Origin: Mycobacteriales bacterium
GTDB lineage: Bacteria > Actinomycetota > Actinomycetes > Mycobacteriales > Mycobacteriaceae
Assembly (NCBI GenBank): GCA_012842085.1
Contig: DUTM01000008.1
Span: forward strand, 20,110 to 84,109
Direction: 5' to 3'
DNA length: 64,000 bases
The position numbers were made by a program, and so were the translations under genes. Positions 46,044-56,883 of this stretch are shown here, piece after piece (within the stretch, counting starts at the first letter, position 1; each line of letters begins with the position of its first letter). The notes below the pieces were generated by a model, which did no database searches, was not told the DNA's origin, and saw only the letters and a program-made list of their open reading frames with translations.

Positions 46044-47630
46044 GTGGCTTTTGAACCTCTTTTTCACTTATTCCGTCCTGCTAACAAGCTTGCGTCTGCG
46101 CTGCTCGGACACAAGGTCATTTTGAAGGGATTGGAGAACGTCCCACGAAAGACTGGTGCCCTTTTTACCATTAACCACACCGGGTACCTAGACTTCTACT
46201 TTTCTGCCATGGGACTGACCAAGTGCCGCCGACAACCGCGGTACATGGCCAAGCAAGAGATTTTTGAAAACTCAGCAGCCGGCCCCATCATGCGCCATTT
46301 GAAGCAGATCCCCGTCGACCGGATTGCCGGTCGCGGTTCCATGAACCACGCTGTTCAAATGCTGAAGGACGGGGAAGCAGTTTGCATTTTCCCCGAAGGC
46401 ACCATGTCTCAGTCATGGGAGATTAAGGAACTTAAAACTGGTGCTGTCCGCATGGCGCAAGAAGCTGGCGTCGATATTTACCCCATTATCGTGTGGGGAT
46501 CCCACCGGGTGTGGCGGCGTGGCGTGAATCCGGACTTCAAAACCCGCGGCATTGGCATCATAGTCAGCTACCTGCCAGCTTTCGACCCCACCGGAGACCC
46601 AGATGAGGTGTCGGAGCGTCTGCGCGAGGTCATGCGGAATGAGCTCGACGTGGTGCGCGCTGAATACGAGGAAAAGTTCGGCCCCTTTGAGCCGGGTTTG
46701 CCCTGGATGCCAGCCAGCCTGGGAGGTTCTGCCCCTACCTTGGCGGAGGCACAAGCCGAAGACGACCGGGTGGAGGCGGACCGCGCTCGTGCTCGCAGCA
46801 TGATGCGGGAATCCAAGAAGGCAGCCAGTGATGTTCACATGGCCGTCATGCAGCTGGAGAAACACGATTCCGATAAGGAAGACGACCGCAAGAAGCTCAC
46901 TCATTTGCAGGAGCTGCGGGAAGCTGCCGAGCGTCTCGCACAATCCGCGGAAGAAATTTCGCAAGCCTCCAAGATGCAGGGTGAGGAAGTGAAGCGGAAA
47001 GCTGGTGAAGGCTCTTTGCGGTACATGACGGAGACCGTCGCCACCGCTGCTATGGAGCTGGAGCGCGCCACGTTGCTGTCGGGTCGCAAAGCGAACCGTA
47101 GTTGGGGGCGCCACTCGGATTCCATCACCGACTTTGCTTCCGATTTCCGGCACCGTGCCACCAAGAACTTGTATGCCGGTGCGGATTTTCTGGCGAAGAA
47201 AGCCCAGGATCTGTTGAACTACCTGGAGGGTGCGGAACGCACCGCCAAAGTTTCCTCCGAGGAGCGCGCTATTCGCCATGCGATAGCCCGCGAGGCACGC
47301 ATTGAGCAAGCCACCGCGGATGCGATTCGGGAGGAGAACCGCGACTATGAACGCCGCTTCAAACGGGCACAGCGGAAAGCTGACGCCGAAGCGCGGGCGG
47401 AGAAGCGGAACTTGAATGCTCAGATTCGAGATGAAGTTAAAGCGCTGCACGAACAAGCTAAAGCTATTGAAGAAAAGATGCGTGCAGAGGCTAAGGTAAT
47501 GGAAGACGAAGCACGCGAGTCTGTTGCGCAGACAGTGAGTGATGCGGCTTCCGAAAAACACACGTCCGTCTTTCTCGATGCGTTAGATGCCGTGGAAGAA
47601 GATGCCCATGACTCCAAAGAATCCAACTAG
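46044..47630 (+). CDS. plsC: 1-acylglycerol-3-phosphate acyltransferase with long helical C-terminal extension
   Basis: 528 residues, about twice the usual PlsC length. Residues 1-230 are the acyltransferase: HxxxxD as NHTGYLD (about residues 43-49), FPEGTMSQ (about residue 117) and VWGSHRVWRRG. It should acylate lysophosphatidate in membrane lipid synthesis. Residues 250-520 are highly charged (Glu/Arg/Lys/Ala) and probably form long coiled coils, with no membrane helix. Start GTG. The HAD phosphatase gene overlaps its 3' end, so the two are coupled. Mycolata have PlsC-type genes in this chromosomal neighbourhood; the coiled-coil tail is the odd part. Its role is unknown. Confidence 0.85.
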   Translation: MAFEPLFHLFRPANKLASALLGHKVILKGLENVPRKTGALFTINHTGYLDFYFSAMGLTKCRRQPRYMAKQEIFENSAAGPIMRHLKQIPVDRIAGRGSMNHAVQMLKDGEAVCIFPEGTMSQSWEIKELKTGAVRMAQEAGVDIYPIIVWGSHRVWRRGVNPDFKTRGIGIIVSYLPAFDPTGDPDEVSERLREVMRNELDVVRAEYEEKFGPFEPGLPWMPASLGGSAPTLAEAQAEDDRVEADRARARSMMRESKKAASDVHMAVMQLEKHDSDKEDDRKKLTHLQELREAAERLAQSAEEISQASKMQGEEVKRKAGEGSLRYMTETVATAAMELERATLLSGRKANRSWGRHSDSITDFASDFRHRATKNLYAGADFLAKKAQDLLNYLEGAERTAKVSSEERAIRHAIAREARIEQATADAIREENRDYERRFKRAQRKADAEARAEKRNLNAQIRDEVKALHEQAKAIEEKMRAEAKVMEDEARESVAQTVSDAASEKHTSVFLDALDAVEEDAHDSKESN

Positions 47631-48465
47631 TTCCATGTCCTTTACTCCCGGGTTGGTCGCCAGCGACTTGGATGGGACTCTTCTTGACTCCCAGTCCCAG
47701 CTGTCCCAACGGACCTACCAGGCGTTGGAAAGCCTCGATCAACGCGATATTCCTTTCGTGGTCGCTACGGGTCGTCCCCTGCGGTGGTTGGAGCAGGCCG
47801 TTGCCCAGATGCCAAGCTACCTCATCTGCGTGGTGTCTAATGGCGCCGTCATCTACGATCCCTTCCACAGTCAGATACTGCGCCGCACCACTATTTCTCC
47901 CTCCATTTTGCGGGACTTGGTGCAGGTGGCTCGGGAACTTCTCCCAGATGCGTGCATCGCCGTAGAAAGGGTGCATACAGAACTTATTCCGGATACGGGG
48001 AAAGGCCCGAAGGATGAGTTTTTGCTGCACTCACACTGCAGCCAGGAGTGGGGTACGCGCGAGCTGCCGAAGGTGGACACCGCAGAGTTGGTTTCAGAGC
48101 CCGCCGTGAAGTTTATGGTGCGCCAAAATGATACTTCTTCGGAGGAGCTTGCCGATGTTCTTTTCTCTGAAATCGGCCACTTGGTGAACATCACCTATTC
48201 GATTGATGGCCTGGTGGAGTGTTCCAATCCGGCCGCCACGAAGGGTGAAGCGTTAGTGCGCATTCTGGACTACTTCGATTTGACGGAGGAGTCCATGATC
48301 TCGTTTGGGGATATGCCGAACGATATTGACATGTTGCAGTTGGCTGCCTGGGGTGTGGCAGTCGAGAATGCCCACCCGTCAGTGAAGAAGCATGCAGACG
48401 AGATCGGCCCCTCCAACGATGCTGATGGCGTGGCGCAGATTGTGGAGCGGTTCCTCGCGCACTAG
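47608..48465 (+). CDS. HAD-family phosphatase (Cof/YbiV-like)
   Basis: 285 residues. Motif I DLDGTLLD (about residues 18-25), motif II in ATGRP, and motifs III/IV around SFGDMPNDIDML with a preceding Lys (TKGEAL) define a class IIB HAD phosphatase of the Cof type. Likely dephosphorylates a small sugar or nucleotide phosphate. ATG 47608 overlaps the plsC end by 23 bases and has GAAGAAG upstream; ATG 47635 just after the plsC stop is an alternative. Its TAG overlaps the stop of the convergent lipase gene by four bases (CTAG). Confidence 0.85.
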   Translation: MTPKNPTSSMSFTPGLVASDLDGTLLDSQSQLSQRTYQALESLDQRDIPFVVATGRPLRWLEQAVAQMPSYLICVVSNGAVIYDPFHSQILRRTTISPSILRDLVQVARELLPDACIAVERVHTELIPDTGKGPKDEFLLHSHCSQEWGTRELPKVDTAELVSEPAVKFMVRQNDTSSEELADVLFSEIGHLVNITYSIDGLVECSNPAATKGEALVRILDYFDLTEESMISFGDMPNDIDMLQLAAWGVAVENAHPSVKKHADEIGPSNDADGVAQIVERFLAH

Positions 48466-49739
48466 CGGCAGAAGTTGTTGGGCGCGCTCTGGTTGTTGTA
48501 GCGGCCTTCCACCCATTTAATTGCGGCCCCCAGTCCCAACGAGAAGTTGGTGATGTGGTCGCTCCTCTGCACATCAATCAACGTGATGCGCTGGTTGGAG
48601 CGAGCGTTGCACCAGTGGCGTGCCACCTTCTTGATCTGTCCGAGCGGCACCAGAATGTCCTTCTCGGAGCCCCAGATGAATACTGGGATGCGGGGCGCAC
48701 CCCGGAAGTTGGTGAGGCTGTTTTCGTAGAGGACGCGCAACTCATTTTTCTGGTGCTTCACGATGACACCATTCATGGTGGTGGTGATCGATTCGCTCTT
48801 CCACTGGTCAATCACGCGTGGGGTGCAGGCGTTGCGGTTGCGAAGCGCCAACTTTTTGCCCTTTTTGCTGAGACGGTTGTTGACGTTCATGCGGGTGGGG
48901 TATTCGCGTTCGAGTCCCAGTAGGCTCGCCATGGCGATGCCGAACCCGGGGTTGTGGTTGTTGCCGAGGGTGAGACCCATCCACACCAGGTCGACCGGGA
49001 AACCACCCGCGGCGAGACCCGCGATTTTCAGTTCGGGGGCGTAGCTGGGTGCCATAGCGGCTGCCCAAGCCGCAGCCATTCCGCCCCCCGAGTAGCCGGC
49101 AAGCACCATATTGGAGTTTTTGAGACCCATGCTCTGCATGCGGCGCACCGCGCGCATGGCGTCCAGAATGATGTGGGAGCCTAGAACGTTAGCACCGTAG
49201 GCAGATTTGAGACCCAAGAAGTCGGGCATCAGGGTGGCAATGCCGTTGGCGGCGTTTTGGCGGGCAATTACTTGTGCGATGGAGTTTCGGTTGGCTATCT
49301 CACCTTTGTAGTCCTCGTTTTGTCCAAGGTGGGCAATGGTGTGGGCCATGGCCTCGAAGCCGAAGGAGGGCTGACATTGAACACCGAGGGAGTTGATGAA
49401 GTCGTTGTAAACCATGACGGGCCGGTTTTTGCGCATCTGGTTGGGGCGAACGATGACGGCGCTGGCCGCAATGGGTTTTCCGTGTGAGTTGGTGGTCTTG
49501 AAGACGAACTGCAGGGTGCGTGTGGCGGGGTAGAGGACATTGGGGATGTCGCGGTACCGGATGAGTGTGCCGTTGGCTTTACTGTTTAAGGTGTCTTGAT
49601 TGACCTGAAAGAACTTGCCCAGTTTGGTGTTGTCGTAGAGGGGTTTGGCACTGGCGACGCCGGGATTGACAGCACTGCCGACAACGAGTGCCGCTGTCAC
49701 CATCACGGTGGTGAATGCTTTGAATAGTTTCTTTAACAT
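48462..49739 (-). CDS. Secretory lipase, LIP family (copy 2)
   Basis: 425 residues with a signal peptide (cleavage about residue 31, VASAK). Elbow LAGYSGGGM, probable acid in IWGSEKDILVP and His in RSDHITNFS. It is closest to copy 1 (shared FINSLGV-CQPSFGFEA, LGLEREYPTRMNV and LSKKGKKLALRNRNAC stretches). ATG 49739 with an AGGGG ribosome site. The first of three LIP genes arranged head to tail on the minus strand; a terminator separates it from copy 3, so each may be transcribed alone. Confidence 0.85.
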   Translation of the reverse strand: MLKKLFKAFTTVMVTAALVVGSAVNPGVASAKPLYDNTKLGKFFQVNQDTLNSKANGTLIRYRDIPNVLYPATRTLQFVFKTTNSHGKPIAASAVIVRPNQMRKNRPVMVYNDFINSLGVQCQPSFGFEAMAHTIAHLGQNEDYKGEIANRNSIAQVIARQNAANGIATLMPDFLGLKSAYGANVLGSHIILDAMRAVRRMQSMGLKNSNMVLAGYSGGGMAAAWAAAMAPSYAPELKIAGLAAGGFPVDLVWMGLTLGNNHNPGFGIAMASLLGLEREYPTRMNVNNRLSKKGKKLALRNRNACTPRVIDQWKSESITTTMNGVIVKHQKNELRVLYENSLTNFRGAPRIPVFIWGSEKDILVPLGQIKKVARHWCNARSNQRITLIDVQRSDHITNFSLGLGAAIKWVEGRYNNQSAPNNFCR

Positions 49740-49858
49740 TGTGGCCCCTATCTACGTACGCATAGATCTGCATTTTTTATGCTAACAACGCAGGTGAACG
49801 AGTTGTGGGAGGCCTCGCCCAAGGGAGGGTAGGTTTTTGTCTTTTGAAAGAAATTAGC

Positions 49859-49888
49859 AGTGCCCCGGCATTTTTATGCCGGGGCACT
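49859..49888 (-). terminator. Terminator of LIP copy 3
   Basis: AGTGCCCCGGCAT (49859-49871) pairs perfectly with ATGCCGGGGCACT (49876-49888) over a 4-base T loop. It lies 22 bases past the copy 3 stop on the minus strand. The plus side continues GTGTCTTT. Confidence 0.8.
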
Positions 49889-49910
49889 GTGTCTTTAGAG
49901 AGATGTGAAC

Positions 49911-51203
49911 TTAGTTCTGAGGAAGCCCGTAGTTGATGGACCGTCCTTCACAGAAGTCGTTCGGGGCTGGCAGGTTAAGGAAACGAGAGTCTGCGTAGGC
50001 GGCAGCCCAGGGGAGACCCAGGAAGCCAACAAGCAGGTGCTCAGACAGGTCCATGGTGGTCATGGAGACCTTGGTACCAGCCTTGCAGTAGCGCTTGGCG
50101 AGTCGCTTCACCTTGCTAACCGGGACGGCGATGTCCTGGTTGCCGTGGTAGAAGAACATCGGCATCTTGGGGGCACGCATATCGTTGATGATCGAGTTTT
50201 CAGCTGCGACCTTGCGTTCCGCCCAAGCCTTGTTGATGTCAACACCGTTGAAGACACTCGGGAAGGACTGGTTTGCGAAGTATCCGAGGAGGCTTGCTAC
50301 ACAGGCGTCCTTACCGGCACCGCGCATGAGGTTCTTGTAGTTAGGCTTCATGCGGCCAAAGATGTTCATACGCTTCGGGTATTCGCGCTCGAGTCCAATA
50401 AGGGATCCGACGACGATACCGAATCCGGGGTTCGGGCGGTTACCGAGGGCAACACCCATCCACTCCATGTCCACCGGGGAGCCACCAGCGATGGCACCCT
50501 TGTAGTTAGGACGGGGGGAGTACTTCGGCTGCTGGACGGCAGCGAAGAGGGTGGCCATGGCGCCACCAGAGTAACCGGCGAGCACAATGGGAGCGCGTTG
50601 CAGGTTGAACTTCTTGGTGGAGGTCAAGGCGTTGACTGCGTCCAAAGAGATGTGGCCAGCGAGAACGTTTGCACCGTAGGCGGCATTCATGCCTTCGAAG
50701 TCCGGAAGCAGAATGTTCCAGCCTTTCTTCAGTGCCAAGTTGAGGCCGATGGTAATTTCGGCGACGGTCTGGAGGCCCTCAATGTTCTTGAACTTGTCAA
50801 TCGGAGTGGTCAGCGCGTAGGACGGCTGGCAGTCCACACCGAGGGAGTTAATAAAGTGGTTGTAGACAAGAACAGGGGTGTTCGGAACTGCGTAGGAGTG
50901 TGCCTGACGCAACAGGGAAGCAGTAGCCGAGATCTTCTTTCCGTGGGAGTTGGTGGAAACGAAGACCATCTGCTCCATGACGGCACCGGGGAAGTGCGGC
51001 AGCACTAGGGTGCGGTGCTTGAGCAGAGTGCCGTGACGCTTGTTCTTGTAGGCGCTGGGCTTTACGTAGTACCAGCTGTCAGGGCTCTTGGAGGGGTAGA
51101 TGGGTTTAGCTTGTGCCGCACCGGGTGCGGTAACAACCAGTCCCGTCGCCATAGCGGCAGCGCAGAGGCCGGCAACGGCCTTGCGGAGTCGACTGCGGAA
51201 CAT
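49911..51203 (-). CDS. Secretory lipase, LIP family (copy 3)
   Basis: 430 residues with a signal peptide ending near AQAK (about residue 33). Elbow LAGYSGGAM, acid candidate in FYHGNQDIAVP and His in SEHLLVGF. It shares FINSLGVDCQPSY and GGSPVDMEWMGVALGN with the other copies. Start placed at MFRSRLRK (51203) with a GAGAGA ribosome site; an upstream ATG would add 12 polar residues. Codon usage is notably biased (mostly C/G-ending), so it may be the best expressed of the four. Extracellular lipid hydrolysis is expected. Confidence 0.85.
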   Translation of the reverse strand: MFRSRLRKAVAGLCAAAMATGLVVTAPGAAQAKPIYPSKSPDSWYYVKPSAYKNKRHGTLLKHRTLVLPHFPGAVMEQMVFVSTNSHGKKISATASLLRQAHSYAVPNTPVLVYNHFINSLGVDCQPSYALTTPIDKFKNIEGLQTVAEITIGLNLALKKGWNILLPDFEGMNAAYGANVLAGHISLDAVNALTSTKKFNLQRAPIVLAGYSGGAMATLFAAVQQPKYSPRPNYKGAIAGGSPVDMEWMGVALGNRPNPGFGIVVGSLIGLEREYPKRMNIFGRMKPNYKNLMRGAGKDACVASLLGYFANQSFPSVFNGVDINKAWAERKVAAENSIINDMRAPKMPMFFYHGNQDIAVPVSKVKRLAKRYCKAGTKVSMTTMDLSEHLLVGFLGLPWAAAYADSRFLNLPAPNDFCEGRSINYGLPQN

Positions 51204-51436
51204 AAAATTCTCTCTTTCTCTCAGAAGACAGTACTGCAAGTTTAACTAGTGTGGCTCAAAAGCCACATTTGCGTCCTGCAGTTTGCAGCGTTCTTCTGGC
51301 TTTTATCCAGTTCACTCGCTATTCAATTGTGTTTGGTTTCACGATTTGCTGTGTGGGACAAAGCAATTCGCAAGTCTTTTCAGTTATCTGCTGGATACTC
51401 CTCGAAAGGTGTGCCGGCAGTGGTCACTACCCCCAC

Positions 51437-52687
51437 TTAGCGTGGGATGCGTTTACAGTCGTTGCGGATCTTGCCGCCATTCGACATGTGTCCAACCCAT
51501 TTCATAACGTCCGGAATGTGCATCAACGCAACTTTAACGTGATCTGGGTCGTCCAACTCCATGTATTGAATTTGGGTCCCGGCGTTGCAGTAACGTCGCA
51601 TCACGCGACGCAGCCGTCTGATGGGAGCACCTAGGTCGTTCTTCGAGTTGAAGATAAACATCTTGGTGCCCTTGCGGGGTGTGCGCTTGTCGAAAAGGAG
51701 ACTGTTTTCACGCAGCACCTGGAAGACTTTGGGCTCGCTCTTCTCTGTGAACCTTACATTATTAAACAGGCTAGGCACAGATTCCCCGTTGTAAAGGTGG
51801 AGTAGACGGGGAGAGCAGGCATCCCTGTTCTGGATGGCTTTTTCTTTGCCGTGCTTATTGAGGCGGTTGTAGATGTTGATGCGCTTGGAACCGTATTCAC
51901 GCTCGAGACCCATCATGGCTGCGTACGCTAGGCCGATAGCGGGGTTGGTCTTATTTCCAAGGATCTTGGCATAGAAGGTGAGGTCGGTGGGGATTCCTCC
52001 GGCGGCGTAGGCGTTGACCCGCAGTTTCGGAGCATACTTGGGCTGCAGAATGGAGGCCCACAGGGTGACCATGCCGCCGCCAGAGTAGCCCGTCATGGCG
52101 GACCAGCTCTTTTTCATATTGAACTTGGGGTAGTTCTTGACGGCACGGAGCGCGTCCAGAGCGATATGGCCAGCCAACTTGTTGGCAGTGTAGCTAGCCT
52201 GCATACCTTCGTGGTCAGGAAGGATTACTGCGTAGCCAAAGTGGGCGGCGACGGTGGCGTAGAACATGGTGAGCGCACTGCGGCCGTTCCACTCTGGGTG
52301 GGGGGCGCTGTAGGAATAGGTGGGCTGGCAACCGACCCCAAGGGAGTTAATGAAGTCGTTGATGACGACGACATGGCCGTTTGCGCGGAATCCAAGTGGC
52401 CGGATAAGCGTGGCCGTGGCGTAGATAGGCTTGTTAAAGGTGTTTCGGGAGGAGAAAAGGAATTGGGTGACGGTTCCGCCCGCGGCTAGGGGATGGGGGA
52501 AGGTGCGTTCCCGGATAACGCGCCCTTTGGACTTGTTTTTGTACTCGGAGGGAGCAGCCCGGAAGAAAGGATCGATGGGCGGAGATGGGTAGAGTGGTTT
52601 GGCTTGGGCTGGCGCCGGTGAGATGAGACCCGCCAGTACAGCAATAGTACTCACCAGCGTGAGTACTGTTTTTGCCATTCTGTTCAT
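51437..52687 (-). CDS. Secretory lipase, LIP family (copy 4)
   Basis: 416 residues with a signal peptide ending at AQAK (about residue 30). Elbow TGYSGGGM, acid candidate in FNSKNDLGAP and His in DDPDHVKVAL. It is the most divergent copy but keeps DFINSLGVGCQPTYSY and GLEREYGSKRINIYNRL. ATG 52687 (MNRMAKTVL) has AGAGAG upstream; a longer frame from 52726 lacks a good site. Expected role is as for the other LIP copies. Upstream is an AT-rich 511-base gap. Confidence 0.82.
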   Translation of the reverse strand: MNRMAKTVLTLVSTIAVLAGLISPAPAQAKPLYPSPPIDPFFRAAPSEYKNKSKGRVIRERTFPHPLAAGGTVTQFLFSSRNTFNKPIYATATLIRPLGFRANGHVVVINDFINSLGVGCQPTYSYSAPHPEWNGRSALTMFYATVAAHFGYAVILPDHEGMQASYTANKLAGHIALDALRAVKNYPKFNMKKSWSAMTGYSGGGMVTLWASILQPKYAPKLRVNAYAAGGIPTDLTFYAKILGNKTNPAIGLAYAAMMGLEREYGSKRINIYNRLNKHGKEKAIQNRDACSPRLLHLYNGESVPSLFNNVRFTEKSEPKVFQVLRENSLLFDKRTPRKGTKMFIFNSKNDLGAPIRRLRRVMRRYCNAGTQIQYMELDDPDHVKVALMHIPDVMKWVGHMSNGGKIRNDCKRIPR

Positions 52688-54407
<1,720 letters not shown>

Positions 54408-54456
54408 TTCCAACTAGCGACCCAGCTACAACCACATAGGGAAGGCCCCGACTACT

Positions 54457-56574
54457 GTGACTACCGCCGAAAACGCCGACACCGGAACCACCACCTCGAG
54501 CGGACAACCAGCCTCCAGCTCGGAGGTTTTGGCGCAAATGGAACCGCCCCGCGAGCGTCTCGCCCGCATTATTTTCCCGCGCCCCGGTGAACCCCTTGAC
54601 GTGCGCAGCCTCTACATGGTGGAAGCGGACACCAACCCACGGCGCTGCCATGCGCCCAGCCGCACCAGCCTCTCCATTCCCGCCGACTCGGAGGTCAGCT
54701 TCGAAACCTACTTCAACGGTTTCCCCGCCTCCTACTGGCGGCGCTGGACCACCCTCGACCGGGTTGTGCTGCGTCTGCATTTGCGTGGTGCCGGCCGGGT
54801 GGACACTTATCGGTCCAAGATCGACGGTTCCCGCATCGGCATCAGCGGCGCACCCTTCGGCACCGACCAGGTACTTGGCAACGATCCCGCCACCAGTGCC
54901 AGCTCCGTCACCCGCTTAGAAGATGGCACCAGCCTGGTGGAACTTGTCATGGAGCTGGGTCCCTTCGAGGATGGCGGCTGGATGTGGTTCGACATTACCG
55001 CCGACACTGCGGTGGATGTCCTGGCCGGTGGCTGGTATGCGCCGGGCTTGGCGCCCGCCACCATCACCGTCCCGGATGAGGACTCCCCCGTGGGTGAAAC
55101 CGAGATCGACAACTCCAACCGAGTTGTGATCGGTATTCCTACCTTCAACCGCCCCAATGATGCTGTCGCAGCCCTGCAGGCACTGGCCTCCGATCCGGAA
55201 GTGGACCAGGTTATTGAGGCTGTCCTCATGCCAGACCAGGGCAACAAGAAAGTTGTCGACCATCCCGAGTTTGAGGAGGCGGCCGCCCACTTCGGACCGC
55301 GTTACCGCCGCTTCGAGCAAGGCAACCTGGGTGGGTCCGGCGGCTACTCGCGCATCATGTACGAGGCCCGCCAAGACACCACTGCGCCGTTCATTCTCTA
55401 CATGGATGACGATATTGCGATTGAGCCGGACAGCATTCTCCGTGCCGTCGCCTTTGCCCGCTTCACCAAGAAGCCCACACTGGTGGGCGGCCAGATGCTC
55501 AACCTGCAAGAACGCAGCCACCTGCACTCCATGGGCGAGGTTGTGAACCGCAGCGACTTCATGTGGACCTCCGCCCCGCGCGTGCACTACGACCACGACT
55601 TTGCGCAGTACCCGCTGTCGGTGGCACGGGAGCACCGGGAGGAGGACGGCGATCCCCGCTGGAAAGAAACCGAGGATCTGCACCGCCGCATCGATGTGGA
55701 CTATAACGGCTGGTGGATGTGCCTCATTCCGCGCTACGTGGCCGACACTATTGGCCAGCCGCTCCCGCTTTTCATCAAGTGGGATGACGCCGAATATGGT
55801 TTGCGTGCCGGCAAAGCCGGATTTCCCACCGTCACCATGCCGGGTATCGCCATCTGGCATATGGCGTGGTCGGATAAGGACGATGCCATCGACTGGCAGG
55901 CCTACTTCCATCTGCGCAACCGGTTGGTGGTCGCGGCGCTCACCTTGCCGGAGGATGCCCCCATAAAAGGGCTGCTGGCGTCCATGGCGAAAGCCGTCAT
56001 CAAACACACCCTCTGCTTGGAGTACAGCACCGTCGCGATCCAGATCGAGGCGATTAAGGATTTCTTGCGGGGACCGGAAGCCCTCTACGAGTTGCTGCCC
56101 ACCGCGCTGCCGAAAGTGAACCAGATGCGGAAACAGTTCCCGGATGCGGTGGTCCTCCACTCCGCCACCGAACTGCCGGCCGCATCCGGTGGCCCGGGCG
56201 GCATTACTGATGAGCCCAAGCACCCCGTAAAGAAAGTGCTGGCACTGGCAAAAGGCCTGGTCCACTCGCTGAAACCGGCGAACGAGGAACACCATGAGCG
56301 GCCGCAGATGAACCTGCCACCCATCGACGCCCGCTGGTATTCGCTCTCCCGGCTGGATGGCGCCACCGTCACCACCGCCGATGGCCGGGGAGTGGTGTAC
56401 CGCAAGCGCGACCTCGACAAGGCGAAGCAGCTGGTGACGGACTCTTTCGCCATGCACAAGAAGCTGCGGGAGGCGTGGCCGGAGATGCAACGCCGCTACC
56501 GGGCAGCCCATCCGGAGCTCACCAGCCTGGATTATTGGACCTGCGTGTTCTATCCGCCGCTGAATGAGGACTAG
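54457..56574 (+). CDS. glfT2: Galactofuranosyltransferase (galactan polymerase)
   Basis: 705 residues, somewhat longer than the mycobacterial enzyme (about 640) owing to N-terminal and C-terminal additions. A beta-rich N-terminal domain is followed by a GT-A glycosyltransferase with VVIGIPTFNRP, the catalytic DDD in LYMDDDIAIEPDS (about residues 309-321), WDDAEYGLRAGKAGFPT and the W-H motif IWHMAWSDKDDAIDWQAYFHLRNR. It extends galactan from UDP-Galf at the membrane. Start GTG with AGGGAAGG upstream. It works directly with the Glf product. Confidence 0.95.
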   Translation: MTTAENADTGTTTSSGQPASSSEVLAQMEPPRERLARIIFPRPGEPLDVRSLYMVEADTNPRRCHAPSRTSLSIPADSEVSFETYFNGFPASYWRRWTTLDRVVLRLHLRGAGRVDTYRSKIDGSRIGISGAPFGTDQVLGNDPATSASSVTRLEDGTSLVELVMELGPFEDGGWMWFDITADTAVDVLAGGWYAPGLAPATITVPDEDSPVGETEIDNSNRVVIGIPTFNRPNDAVAALQALASDPEVDQVIEAVLMPDQGNKKVVDHPEFEEAAAHFGPRYRRFEQGNLGGSGGYSRIMYEARQDTTAPFILYMDDDIAIEPDSILRAVAFARFTKKPTLVGGQMLNLQERSHLHSMGEVVNRSDFMWTSAPRVHYDHDFAQYPLSVAREHREEDGDPRWKETEDLHRRIDVDYNGWWMCLIPRYVADTIGQPLPLFIKWDDAEYGLRAGKAGFPTVTMPGIAIWHMAWSDKDDAIDWQAYFHLRNRLVVAALTLPEDAPIKGLLASMAKAVIKHTLCLEYSTVAIQIEAIKDFLRGPEALYELLPTALPKVNQMRKQFPDAVVLHSATELPAASGGPGGITDEPKHPVKKVLALAKGLVHSLKPANEEHHERPQMNLPPIDARWYSLSRLDGATVTTADGRGVVYRKRDLDKAKQLVTDSFAMHKKLREAWPEMQRRYRAAHPELTSLDYWTCVFYPPLNED

Positions 56575-56678
56575 CTGGCACCCCTGCCGCTGGGAAGATT
56601 TTTAAAAATCACTAGAATCTGCGGTGCCAACCAAATTCGCGCAATAACATCAGACAAACCATCAAACAGAGGTAAACC

Positions 56679-56879
56679 GTGAGCAAGAATTCGGGGAAAG
56701 ATACATCTCAACCCGATAATCAAGATTTCCACTGGGTGGATGCCCACACCGGGGCGAGCGATATTCGCCCCAATCTGGGGTCTGCCGCTGGCCGCCGCCC
56801 TAGGAAGCGTTTCCCGTGGTGGAAGGTTCGCCAAAAGTGGGAAAATCTGAAAGACGGTATCAACAACTTTGGGAGCTAG
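56679..56879 (+). CDS. Small basic protein between glfT2 and the PAP2 gene
   Basis: 66 residues, GTG start with AGAGG upstream. Polar N-terminus, then a basic RRPRKRFPWWKVRQKWENLKDG segment. No membrane helix or signal peptide. I do not recognise the family. The gene lies 5 bases before the preferred start of the phosphatase gene, so translation is probably coupled. Small ORFs at this point occur in related genomes, from general memory rather than a search. Confidence 0.6.
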   Translation: MSKNSGKDTSQPDNQDFHWVDAHTGASDIRPNLGSAAGRRPRKRFPWWKVRQKWENLKDGINNFGS

Positions 56880-56883
56880 CCCG

